A stretch of 64,000 bases of DNA from Pseudomonas sp. FEN (GTDB lineage Bacteria > Pseudomonadota > Gammaproteobacteria > Pseudomonadales > Pseudomonadaceae): the NCBI RefSeq assembly GCF_904067045.1, contig NZ_CAJFDC010000001.1, forward strand, positions 868,001 through 932,000, read 5' to 3'. This document shows positions 53,760 to 62,246 of the stretch, piece after piece (the stretch's first letter is position 1; each line of letters starts with the position of its first letter). Below the pieces are notes generated by a model. That model was given only the letters and a program-made list of their open reading frames with translations. It was not told the origin of the DNA and made no database searches. The position numbers and the translations under genes are program-made.

Positions 53760-54932
53760 ATGTCAAAAATCGCCGTCTTGACGAGTACCTTAGCCGCACT
53801 CACCCTGAGCACCCTCGCCCACGCCGATGTCGAAATGAAGCTGGGCAGTCGGGAACGTGTCACCCAGCTCTTCGCCTACCCCAACAACTGCAGTGTCATC
53901 TGCTATCGCAACTGGACCCTGGAACAGACCGCCGAACACTATCTGAACCAGAGCGTGCAGCGCGACGGCTATAGCCACGCCAAGGTGACGGTGAAAGCCG
54001 AGGCCGGCCAACTCTATGCCAAATTCAGCGGTGTGCCGAACGGGTATGACAAACCACTGGCACAATTGCTCAACGCCGGCGAACTGGCCTACAAGGGCGC
54101 CTCCAAACTCAATGCCGATGGCAAGTGGGATTTCAGCTGGTACCTGTTCCTGCCGCTGGGCCTGGCCCTGGACAATCGCAAGAGCGTCGAGCTGCTGCAC
54201 TTCCCGCCGGATTATTCGCTGACCCAGGCCCAGGATTACCTGGAGTCCAAGACCACCGATCGCTGGGCCGAGCTGCTGACCGACAATGGTATTCCCAAGG
54301 ACCAGACACCGGGCTACCAGACCATCATCGACATTGCCCCGATTGCCGCGCCGGCCAGCGCGGGCAGTACCCTGGAGGGGGTCTATAGCTACTTCAGCGA
54401 CTACCAGACCACCATGATCAAGGAAGTCAGTATCACGGCCAAGGGCACGTCATTGCCGATGGTGGCCTTCGGCGCGCCGGTGCGTAACTGGATCAAGCAG
54501 CAGTATGGCGCGACGGTCGGCGTGCTACAGCTGGGCCTCATCCGCCCGACGGCGGGGACGATAGTACCGGTGCTGGGTTCCAACCATCCAAGTTATATCT
54601 GGTACGCGGCAGACCCGGCCAGCTATGGCGGCGACCAGGCGAAGGCCGATGCGGCGGGCTTGAAGGTGATGGGGCAGGACCTGAGTGCCGCCTGCTGGCA
54701 AGCTGGCATGGGCCAGAAACCGGACGGCGACCCGGCGGCGCTGCTGAAAAGCTGTACCGACAACTGGCAGGTGACCAACAAAGCGAAAACCTGCGTGTTG
54801 TTCTATGAGTCGGTGCGCAACCTGTCTGAAGCCGATGCCGAGAAGAAATGCACGACCACGGAGATCAAGACGCAACTCGATCAGTTGAAACAACCGGTGC
54901 CCGCGCCCATGACGGCGCTGCCGGCTATCTGA
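53760..54932 (+). CDS. Secreted protein downstream of the HscC/J-protein pair, unknown function
   Basis: The 390 residues start with a signal peptide (KIAVLTSTLAALTLSTLAHA, cut near residue 22). Two cysteine pairs are visible, NCSVICYRNW near residue 45 and others near residues 325-365, so disulfides are likely in the periplasm. I do not recognise the family. It follows the J-protein gene by 140 bases on the same strand and may share its regulation or be a client of the chaperone pair, which is inferred only from position. Confidence 0.7.
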   Translation: MSKIAVLTSTLAALTLSTLAHADVEMKLGSRERVTQLFAYPNNCSVICYRNWTLEQTAEHYLNQSVQRDGYSHAKVTVKAEAGQLYAKFSGVPNGYDKPLAQLLNAGELAYKGASKLNADGKWDFSWYLFLPLGLALDNRKSVELLHFPPDYSLTQAQDYLESKTTDRWAELLTDNGIPKDQTPGYQTIIDIAPIAAPASAGSTLEGVYSYFSDYQTTMIKEVSITAKGTSLPMVAFGAPVRNWIKQQYGATVGVLQLGLIRPTAGTIVPVLGSNHPSYIWYAADPASYGGDQAKADAAGLKVMGQDLSAACWQAGMGQKPDGDPAALLKSCTDNWQVTNKAKTCVLFYESVRNLSEADAEKKCTTTEIKTQLDQLKQPVPAPMTALPAI

Positions 54933-54979
54933 CCGCGTAAGGCTCAAGGGCCTATTCGCGGCGGTGCGGCGATCCGACA

Positions 54980-55049
54980 AGCCCTGCTCCTACAGTCCAT
55001 CGTCGTTCACTAACTTTGTATACGACACAAAAACTGTAGGGGCAGGGCT
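54980..55049. repeat. REPIN-like inverted pair of REP sequences
   Basis: A 17-base arm at 54980-54996 (AGCCCTGCTCCTACAGT) has its complement at 55033-55049 (ACTGTAGGGGCAGGGCT) with one mismatch, 36 bases apart. The arms carry the CCTACAG core of Pseudomonas REP sequences. The unit lies in a gene-free stretch between two converging genes. Confidence 0.7.
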
Positions 55050-55129
55050 CGCCCGCGAAAGCGTCAGTTCAAGCGATGCACCTCTTAAGCAATCGGCGTT
55101 CCGACAAGGCTTGCGCTGTCAGCAGGACT

Positions 55130-55774
55130 TCAGGGCGCTTCCACCGGCCGCAACCGGTACTGCGGCGGCAACTGCTCGATCCCGCTGATGGTGGCGTTCA
55201 GACTCTTCCAACGCCCATCCTTGATCCCATAGATGCAGCCATGGATCGACAGGCTCTGCCCACGATGCCAGGCGTTTTGCACAATGGTGGTATGGCCGAC
55301 GTTGGCCACCTGCTGGATCACGTTCAACTCGCACAAGCGATCGACCCGCTCTTCTTCAGTGGGCAGTTGCGCGAGCATTTCGCGGTGTTCGTAGTAAAGG
55401 TCGCGAATCGAGCGCAGCCAGCCATCGATCAGGCCCAACTGGCGATCCTGCATCGACGCCCGCACCCCGCCACAACCGTAGTGGCCGGTGACCAGGATAT
55501 GCTTGACCTTGAGCACATCCACCGCGTACTGGATCACCGACAGGCAATTGAGATCGGTGTGCAGCACCACGTTGGCGACGTTGCGGTGCACGAACAGATC
55601 GCCCGGCAGCATGCCAACGATCTCGTTGGCCGGTACCCGAGCGTCGGAACAACCGATCCAGAGGTACTCCGGGGTCTGCTGGCGGGCGAGCTTGGCGAAG
55701 AACTCCGGGTCTTCTTCCTTGATCGCAGCGGCCCAGCGCTCGTTGTTATCGATCAGATCCTGTAGTTCGTTCAT
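55130..55774 (-). CDS. can: Beta-class carbonic anhydrase
   Basis: ATG 55774, with GAGG about 9 bases upstream, gives 214 residues beginning MNELQDLIDNNERW. The zinc site Cys-x-Asp-x-Arg in CSDARVP (about 42-48) and HYGCGG (about 98-103) complete the beta-class set. The enzyme is cytoplasmic and interconverts carbon dioxide and bicarbonate for carboxylations. The length is standard. It lies just after rimI on the same strand with a 69-base gap. An in-frame extension to 55831 has no support. Confidence 0.94.
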   Translation of the reverse strand: MNELQDLIDNNERWAAAIKEEDPEFFAKLARQQTPEYLWIGCSDARVPANEIVGMLPGDLFVHRNVANVVLHTDLNCLSVIQYAVDVLKVKHILVTGHYGCGGVRASMQDRQLGLIDGWLRSIRDLYYEHREMLAQLPTEEERVDRLCELNVIQQVANVGHTTIVQNAWHRGQSLSIHGCIYGIKDGRWKSLNATISGIEQLPPQYRLRPVEAP

Positions 55775-55843
55775 GTTCTGCTGCCTCAAGATAGTCCGAA
55801 ACTTTGACACACGACCCCGGGCTGGGGTCACGTGGGAAAGTCT

Positions 55844-56296
55844 TCAGTCAACCAGCGTACACGCCATCACCACCGCGTCCTCGCGCCCACCCACGGCCGG
55901 GTAGTAGTCGCGCCGGCGTCCGACTTCATTGAAACCATAGCGCTCATACAGGCGAAAGGCCGCCTGATTGCTGTCGCGCACCTCCAGGAAACACTCCCGG
56001 GCCTTGGCCGCATAGGCCCGCGACATCAGATGCTCGAGCAGACGCAGGCCCAGGCCACGACCCTGGCTCTCCGGCTTGACCGTGATATTGAGCAGGTGCG
56101 CTTCATCGAGAATGATCTGCACCACGCCATGTCCGACCTGCTGGCTGCCTTCGAACATCAGCCAGATCTGGTACTTGCCCAGGCCATCGAGGAAAATTCC
56201 GCGGGTCCAGGGGTGGCTGAACGCCGCGTATTCGATCTTCAGTACCGCATCCAGGTCCGCCTCGGTCATCGGGCGAAAACTTACCGCATCACTCAT
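55844..56296 (-). CDS. rimI: Ribosomal-protein S18-alanine N-acetyltransferase RimI
   Basis: The 150-residue GNAT protein has FRPMTEADLDAVLKIEYAAFSHPW in the first 30 residues, and the acetyl-CoA loop SQGRGLGLRLLEHLM in the centre, then LEVRDSNQAAFRLYERYGF. This is the RimI pattern. It acetylates the N-terminal alanine of ribosomal protein S18. Its start overlaps the end of the preceding gene by 8 bases, so the two are coupled. The neighbour set (tonB-like gene, rimI, can) matches other Pseudomonas. Confidence 0.93.
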   Translation of the reverse strand: MSDAVSFRPMTEADLDAVLKIEYAAFSHPWTRGIFLDGLGKYQIWLMFEGSQQVGHGVVQIILDEAHLLNITVKPESQGRGLGLRLLEHLMSRAYAAKARECFLEVRDSNQAAFRLYERYGFNEVGRRRDYYPAVGGREDAVVMACTLVD

Positions 56297-57029
56297 CGTT
56301 ACTCTTCCAGCGCGCCATCAGCCGGCGCATGGCTTGCCAGACATCAGCCTTGCGCTGTGGCTCATCCATCAATAATTCCAGGCCAGGCAGCGCCCAGGCC
56401 GAGCCCAGGCCTTCGACCTGGAGTTCACGGTTATACGCTTCAGCGTCGGCCTCACCGGCAAAACGCACCGCCGGCAAGCCGATCAACCACAGGCAGGCGC
56501 ACTCGCCCTCTTCCCGACGGGCCTGGACGAAGCCCTGGACAAAGTCCCGGGCCGCCTCCGGGCCCTGGTCGAGCTTGCCACGTACCAGCAGCGGCCAACG
56601 TACCGGCTCGCCGACGATCTGCGGGCTGTCCGGCAACCCGGCGGCACGCAGCATGTCCTTGAGCAGCAGGTAGGCCGGATCGCGGCTCTGGAACGCTTCG
56701 CCCGTGGGTAACTCCACCAGCACCAGGCAACGCCCCGCGCGCAACAATTGCAACGCGAAGCGCGGCGGTGGCAGCTGAACCGGCTTGACCGGGGCCGGCG
56801 CCTCTTCAGCGACAACCACCGGCTTGCTTTCGGCGCGCTGGATCGGCGAGGGCCGTGGCACTTCGATCTTCGCCCGCTCGGCGGGCCTGGCCAGCGGCTC
56901 CGCGGCTGGGCGTGCCTCGACCGCGGGGGCCGGGACCTCGACCAACGGCTCCGGCGCGACAAACAATTCCGGTCGCGACGGCGCGGCGAACGGCAGTTCG
57001 GTGCGGGGCAGCCAGTGGACCACCTGCAT
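56289..57029 (-). CDS. TonB-like / proline-rich energy-transducer-annotated protein, start uncertain
   Basis: The protein has a Pro-Ala-Val-Glu-rich region (about 20-95 from ATG 57029, for example EPLVEVPAPAVEARPAAEP) followed by a compact C-terminal domain of about 150 residues with LLRAGRCLVLVELPTG and WLIGLPAVRF. Genomes of this genus often label it as an energy transducer of the TonB type, but no N-terminal membrane anchor is seen, so that name is doubtful. Codons upstream to about 57200 stay open and TTG at about 57065 might be used. It is coupled to rimI by an 8-base overlap. Confidence 0.7.
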   Translation of the reverse strand: MQVVHWLPRTELPFAAPSRPELFVAPEPLVEVPAPAVEARPAAEPLARPAERAKIEVPRPSPIQRAESKPVVVAEEAPAPVKPVQLPPPRFALQLLRAGRCLVLVELPTGEAFQSRDPAYLLLKDMLRAAGLPDSPQIVGEPVRWPLLVRGKLDQGPEAARDFVQGFVQARREEGECACLWLIGLPAVRFAGEADAEAYNRELQVEGLGSAWALPGLELLMDEPQRKADVWQAMRRLMARWKSNDE

Positions 57030-57237
57030 GGCGGTCAGATAAGCGCGGCGGCGGGACTCGATAAGCAAGGGGCGGCCATCTGTGGATAAGTTGAAAGCAG
57101 GGATTCTACCGCCCTTCGGCGAAGATCGCCCGCAGTTGATCGCAACAACGCCCAAGCCGGCGATCACCTGCGGGTCAATCCGGTCCCCGATGCAGTACAA
57201 TCGCTCCTTTTAATTTGCCAACCAGCCGGCCTCTCCC

Positions 57238-58518
57238 ATGATCGAACCCAAGCGCGTCTTGCGCGCCCTCGCCGAGCACTGGGCCCTTCTGGAGCCTCTG
57301 TGCGAACACTTCGACCAAGGCACCCTGAGCCTCGGTGAACTGCGCCAGCAACTGGCTGCCCAGCAGCTGGACAGCACGCCCCAGGACATCACCAACCTGC
57401 TGGACGTGTGGATTCGCCTCGATATCCTGGTTCCCGTGGCGAAAAGTCCGAACCGTTTCGAGCTCAATGCCCAGATCCACGACTTCCTCGCCTATCTGCG
57501 CCGCGAACACCGCCTGGGCCTGTGCCTGGAGATCGAAGCCTACCTGCGCCACCTTGAGCGCCTGGCCGGGTATATCCAGGACGCCTTCGATATCCGCGAC
57601 GGCAACGACCTGGCCCGCCAACTGCGCCTGCTCGACATGCGCGTGCGCGACGTCCTGAAAAAGCTCGACAACGACGAACAGGCCCTGGTGGCCGTCGCCG
57701 AGCGGGCCAAGACCAGCGACCGACAGATCCCGCTGCGCCAGCGTTACGCCGAGGTCCTGGCGACCTGGGACGAATACGTCGAGCCGATGATCCAGCTGGT
57801 GAACGCCGACGGCGCCTTCGAACAGGGCGTGCGCAAGGTCGAGAACGTACTGTTGCGCATGCTCAGCGAACAGCAGCGCCTCGGCCACCTGGTGGACGAC
57901 GACATGTTGTTGCGCACCCACGCGCGAATCCTCGAGATGCAGACCAGCGCCCAGTTGACCCTGCGCCATGCCCGCGAACTGCTGCTGCCGCTGCGTGAAG
58001 AAGCACGCCGGCACAACGCCGTGACCCGTGGTGCCGCCCTGGCCCTGTCGGTGATCCGCCGCAAGGGCCTGGACGCCGTGCCGCAAGCGGCGATGCCGAT
58101 GTTCAGTCGCCCGCAAAGCACCTTTCTCGGCAGCTCCGGTCAGGTCGAGGCCTATGTCTATGCCCTGGCCCGCTTCGAAGCCAAGCCGTCGCGGTTCCCC
58201 AAGGCGCACAAGTCCGGCAAGGGCGGCGAGTCGCCACGGGCCCCGCGCACGGTCAAGGAAATGCTCGAACGCTGCAGCGACGCCCTGCCGATGCCGGACC
58301 TGATGAGCTGGCTGCTGGAGCAGGAGCCGGACGGCGCCACCGACGAATTGCTGTACTGGTTCTCGCGCCTGTCGCGGGAAAAACGTTTCCAGCGCGAGCG
58401 TCTCGAACGCCGCGACTACCACACACAGGAGCATCAGGTCAGCCTGCGCTCCTTCGCCCTGCTGTCGCGTACTGAAGAAGCCGGCGAAAATTCCGCGAGC
58501 ACTCCCCATGCATCTTGA
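57238..58518 (+). CDS. mksF: Mks condensin kleisin subunit (MksF)
   Basis: The 426-residue protein is helical throughout and acidic, with a winged-helix-like start (MIEPKRVLRALAEHWALLEP split over two helices) and a long middle helix bundle; this is the kleisin of the MukF-like type. Kleisin joins the two heads of the SMC dimer. Some annotation pipelines give the name MksB to this subunit and MksF to the large one; I follow the structural roles. It begins the three-gene operon mksF-mksE-mksB with overlaps between the genes. ATG 57238 has no clear ribosome site. Confidence 0.87.
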   Translation: MIEPKRVLRALAEHWALLEPLCEHFDQGTLSLGELRQQLAAQQLDSTPQDITNLLDVWIRLDILVPVAKSPNRFELNAQIHDFLAYLRREHRLGLCLEIEAYLRHLERLAGYIQDAFDIRDGNDLARQLRLLDMRVRDVLKKLDNDEQALVAVAERAKTSDRQIPLRQRYAEVLATWDEYVEPMIQLVNADGAFEQGVRKVENVLLRMLSEQQRLGHLVDDDMLLRTHARILEMQTSAQLTLRHARELLLPLREEARRHNAVTRGAALALSVIRRKGLDAVPQAAMPMFSRPQSTFLGSSGQVEAYVYALARFEAKPSRFPKAHKSGKGGESPRAPRTVKEMLERCSDALPMPDLMSWLLEQEPDGATDELLYWFSRLSREKRFQRERLERRDYHTQEHQVSLRSFALLSRTEEAGENSASTPHAS

Positions 58519-59221
58519 TCTTTCCGAACTGTCCCAGCTGGCGCCGATCTTTCGCGAGCTGTTCAAGGGTTACCACGTCAGCCGCCGTGACCCGGAACTG
58601 TACGCCCAATTGTCCAACTGCCAGGATCAGTACCGCAGCCTGTTCAAGGCCCTGGGCTTCGAACTGGTCTGCGACACTCGCGGTTTCTACTACTTCGTCC
58701 CGGACAACGCCGCCGCCCAGGTCAACAAGACCGCCCAGCGCCTGGCGCTGTTCACCTTCATCCTGGTGGAGCACCTGGCCGACCAGGGCCGCGACCCGGT
58801 TGCCGTGCTCGACGGCGGTAGCCTCGGGCGTGACGAACTGCCGTCGCTGCTGGAGAAATACCGCGACCTGTTCGTCCAGGCCGAAGTCACCACCCAGGAA
58901 GAGCTGGAAGAGAAGATCATGCGCCGCATGACCCAGCTTGGCTTCGCCCTCGAGGAGCCCGGTCTGTTCCGCTTCCTGCCGCCGATGCACCGTTTCCTCG
59001 ACGTTTGCCTGTCGGTCCAGCAGGACCGCGACATGGCCGCCAGCCTGCACAGCGTGCTGCCCTTGCCGACGCCGGTGCTGGTGGACGACGACAGCGACGA
59101 AAAACTGCTGGAAACCGATGACCCGCTGGACCTCAGCGAATTCGTCGAACCCGGCGAAGAAAGTGAAGAAGAGGCGCTGGCCCGAGCCATTGCCGCCGAG
59201 CAACAGGAGATGGACGCATGA
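58508..59221 (+). CDS. mksE: Mks condensin subunit MksE
   Basis: The 237-residue protein starts MHLDLSELSQLAPIFRELF and continues with two winged-helix-like domains, as in MukE. The C-terminus is very acidic (DDDSDEKLLETDD and EEEALARAIAAEQQEMDA in part), which fits a kleisin-binding tail. It starts inside the last 11 bases of mksF and overlaps mksB by 4 bases (ATGA), so all three are translated together. It binds the kleisin in the condensin complex that compacts DNA. Confidence 0.9.
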   Translation: MHLDLSELSQLAPIFRELFKGYHVSRRDPELYAQLSNCQDQYRSLFKALGFELVCDTRGFYYFVPDNAAAQVNKTAQRLALFTFILVEHLADQGRDPVAVLDGGSLGRDELPSLLEKYRDLFVQAEVTTQEELEEKIMRRMTQLGFALEEPGLFRFLPPMHRFLDVCLSVQQDRDMAASLHSVLPLPTPVLVDDDSDEKLLETDDPLDLSEFVEPGEESEEEALARAIAAEQQEMDA

Positions 59222-62058
59222 GCCAGGAACGCTACGGTATTCGCCGCTTCGCCCTGCTGAACACGGCCGGCTACAGCCTCGGCCTGTTTCCCCTGGAACA
59301 TCCGTTGTCGGTGTACGGCGCGAACAACCTGGGTAAATCGGCCTCGATCAACGCCTTGCAGTTCCCGATCCTGGCGCGCATGTCGGACATGAGCTTCGGC
59401 AAGTACAGCCTGGAACAGTCACGCCGGTTCTATTTCGCCACCGACACCAGCTACATCCTCGTCGAAGTCGCGCTGCCCCACGGCCCACACGTAATCGGCG
59501 TGGTCGGACGCGGCCCGGGCGGTGGTTTCGGCCACCAGTTCTTCGCCTATGCCGGACGCCTGGACCTGGCGCACTATCAGAAAGACGACACCTGCCTGCG
59601 CCAGAAGGAGTTGTTCAACAATCTCGAGCGCAACGGTCTGAAAGCCTACGAGCTCAAGCCCGATGAACTGCGCCGGCTGCTGGTCGGCGGTCATACCTCG
59701 ATTCCGCTGGACCTGACGCTGATCCCGCTGCGCTCCACCAGCGAACAGAGCCTGAAGACCTTCCGCGCGCTGTTCATCAACCTGCTGCACATGCGCGAGA
59801 TCACCGCCGCCAAGCTCAAGCAGCTGTTCCTCGATGCCTTCGAGCACAGCCTGCGTTCCGGCAGTGTCGACTATATCGCCGCCTGCGAGGAAGCCTTCCG
59901 CGATGTGCGGCGCATGGAGCAGGACTACAACGCCATGGTCGCCGCCGGTCCCCTGGTCGAGGCACTGGCTGCGGGGGTGCGCCAGCGCGATGTGCTGCGC
60001 GGCAAGCTGCACCGGATCTCGCCATTGCTGGACTCGTTGCTCGGCACCTGGTCGGACTACGCCGGTGCGCGCAAGGAAGAACTGCTGATCCAGTCCGAGC
60101 ATTACCGCAATGAACAGGACGCCCTGCAGAACGACCAGCGCAGCAGCACTCAGGAGCTGATGCGCCTGGAGCGGGAAATCAGCGATCTGCAACGCTGGCT
60201 TGGCGAACTGTCGGTGCTCAAGCATCGCTTCGCCCTGGTCGACGACGTGAAGGTCCTGGAACAGCAGCTGCTGGCGGCCAAGGATGCCCACGACGAACTG
60301 GCTGGCGCCCTGGCACAATCTCGGCAGTTCAGCGCCGAGGACCTGGAAGAGCGCCTGCGTGACCTGGAAAAACGCCTGAAGTCGGTGAAACAGCAACTCG
60401 ATCACGCCGACAACAACAGCTATGCACGCCTGCGCGAAGAGTTCTCGCAACAGGATGTCGAACGCCTGATGCGCCTGTTCAACAGCGCCCTGTTCAGCCT
60501 GCCGCTGGGTGAACACGGGATTGCCCTGGATGAGGAAGGCGAGTGGGTCAAGTCCATGGAGCTGATCCTCGATGGCTTCAAGGGCGAGCGCTTCGAAGTG
60601 CCGGGCCTGTCCATCGACCTGTCCCACATCGAGCCGCCGGCGCTGCAGGCCCTGGCGGATCGCGCCGCGCTGCGCGACCAGAAGGAGCGTCTGGACAAAG
60701 AACTCAAGCAGTTGAAGACCCAGCAGGCCGTTGCCGCCGACCGCGCCGCGAGCAAGACCCAGACCGAAGCGCTGTACCAGCAGGTGCTGGATGCGCAGAA
60801 AGCCCTGGAAGACTTCCGCCGCGCCCAGACCTTGAGCGCCGAGGAAGGCGACAAACTGGAACAACTGGCACAACTGGAAGCCGCGCAGGATGAACTCAAG
60901 CGCTCCAGCGATGCCTTCACCGAGCGCGTCCAGCAGTTGTCGGCCAAGTTGCAACTGGTCGGTCGGCAGATCGGCGATATGGAAGCCAAGCAGCGCACTC
61001 TCGACGACGCCCTGCGCCGTCGCCAGTTGCTGCCGGCCGACCTGCCGTTCGGCACGCCGTTCATGGAGCCGGTGGACGACTCGATGGACAACCTGCTGCC
61101 GTTGCTCAACGACTACCAGGACAGCTGGCAGGGCTTGCAGCGGGTCGACGGGCAGATCGAAGCGCTGTACGCCCAGGTGCGTCTCAAGGGCGTGGCCAAG
61201 TTCGACAGCGAGGATGATGTCGAGCGCCGCCTGCAACTGCTGATCAATGCCTATGACCACCGCACCGACGAGGCCCTGACCCTGGGCAAGGCGCGCCGCG
61301 CGGCGGTGACCGATATCGCCCGGACCCTGCGCAATATCCGCAGCGACTACGACAGCCTGGAACACCAGTTGGCGCTGTTCAACCGCGAGATCAACAAGCG
61401 CCAGGTGTCCAACCTGCAAAGCTTCCGCATCGTGCTGGCGCCGAACAAGGACGCGCTCAAGCACATCGACCAGATCATCCACAGTGCCGGGCAATACGAG
61501 GAAGGCGAGACGCTGTCGGTATTCGACCTGAGCCAGAGCGCCGATCAGGACAACAAGAACGAAGAAGCCAAGGAATACCTGGCGCGGCTGGTGGCGGCCA
61601 ACCACAACCAGTTGGGCTTGAAGGACCTGTTCGAGCTGGCGTTCGAGATCACCAAGGTCAACGGCCAGCCGGTGATCCACACCGATATCGACGGCGCGGC
61701 GTCCAACGGCACGACCATGACCATCAAGGCGCTGACCAACATGTACCTGTTGTTGCACCTGATGGACCGCGACCAGGCCGGGCGCGTGCGCCTGCCGTAC
61801 TACCTCGATGAGGCTGCGGACATCGACGAACGCAACCAGGCGGCGCTGTTGGAAACCAGCCTGCAACTGGGCTTCGTGCCGATCCTGGCGAGCGTGAAAC
61901 CGCAGGTGTCGGCGCATGTGGCCATCGACCTGGAAGGCGGCAGCGGACCGAACGGGATCTATATCGACGAAGCGGACTGGAAGTACATTCGCCGGCACGA
62001 TCAGGTGCGGGCGAACGTACAGAATGTAGCGTCAGAACCGGAACTGGACGAGGTCTGA
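59218..62058 (+). CDS. mksB: Mks condensin SMC-like ATPase (MksB)
   Basis: The 946-residue protein has the ATPase head at both ends: Walker A GANNLGKSA (about 34-42) in the N-terminus, and the signature (SNGTTMTIKALTN) and Walker B (YYLDEAADID) in the last 150 residues. Between them lie long coiled coils with a hinge near the middle. This is the SMC-type motor of the MukB-like family. It compacts the chromosome and aids segregation. No MksG nuclease gene follows, so this looks like the housekeeping form and not a Wadjet-type plasmid defence. Confidence 0.93.
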   Translation: MSQERYGIRRFALLNTAGYSLGLFPLEHPLSVYGANNLGKSASINALQFPILARMSDMSFGKYSLEQSRRFYFATDTSYILVEVALPHGPHVIGVVGRGPGGGFGHQFFAYAGRLDLAHYQKDDTCLRQKELFNNLERNGLKAYELKPDELRRLLVGGHTSIPLDLTLIPLRSTSEQSLKTFRALFINLLHMREITAAKLKQLFLDAFEHSLRSGSVDYIAACEEAFRDVRRMEQDYNAMVAAGPLVEALAAGVRQRDVLRGKLHRISPLLDSLLGTWSDYAGARKEELLIQSEHYRNEQDALQNDQRSSTQELMRLEREISDLQRWLGELSVLKHRFALVDDVKVLEQQLLAAKDAHDELAGALAQSRQFSAEDLEERLRDLEKRLKSVKQQLDHADNNSYARLREEFSQQDVERLMRLFNSALFSLPLGEHGIALDEEGEWVKSMELILDGFKGERFEVPGLSIDLSHIEPPALQALADRAALRDQKERLDKELKQLKTQQAVAADRAASKTQTEALYQQVLDAQKALEDFRRAQTLSAEEGDKLEQLAQLEAAQDELKRSSDAFTERVQQLSAKLQLVGRQIGDMEAKQRTLDDALRRRQLLPADLPFGTPFMEPVDDSMDNLLPLLNDYQDSWQGLQRVDGQIEALYAQVRLKGVAKFDSEDDVERRLQLLINAYDHRTDEALTLGKARRAAVTDIARTLRNIRSDYDSLEHQLALFNREINKRQVSNLQSFRIVLAPNKDALKHIDQIIHSAGQYEEGETLSVFDLSQSADQDNKNEEAKEYLARLVAANHNQLGLKDLFELAFEITKVNGQPVIHTDIDGAASNGTTMTIKALTNMYLLLHLMDRDQAGRVRLPYYLDEAADIDERNQAALLETSLQLGFVPILASVKPQVSAHVAIDLEGGSGPNGIYIDEADWKYIRRHDQVRANVQNVASEPELDEV

Positions 62059-62076
62059 TACCGGAAGCTGGAAAAC

Positions 62077-62107
62077 AAAAGGCCGCGATCATTGATCGCG
62101 GCCTTTT
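62077..62107 (+). terminator. Strong bidirectional terminator after the mks operon
   Basis: AAAAGGCCGCGATCA pairs perfectly with TGATCGCGGCCTTTT, fifteen base pairs around one base, so it folds with a 3-base loop. T- and A-runs flank it on both strands. Confidence 0.92.
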
Positions 62108-62246
62108 CATTCCGCGACTCAATCCACGGATAAACCCTCATGTTTGTCGCGCCTGCACTCTTGTGGGAGCGGAGCCCTACCCCCATACAAACTCTATAAC
62201 CGCCCAAGCTCTGCTGCTGATCTGGTCTCTACCCGCAATCTCCCGG

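Noticed and set aside
59419..61998. 859-codon minus-strand frame opposite mksB
   Set aside because: It mirrors the long coiled-coil codons of mksB. The sense strand has Walker A, signature and Walker B motifs, while the antisense product has no motif.
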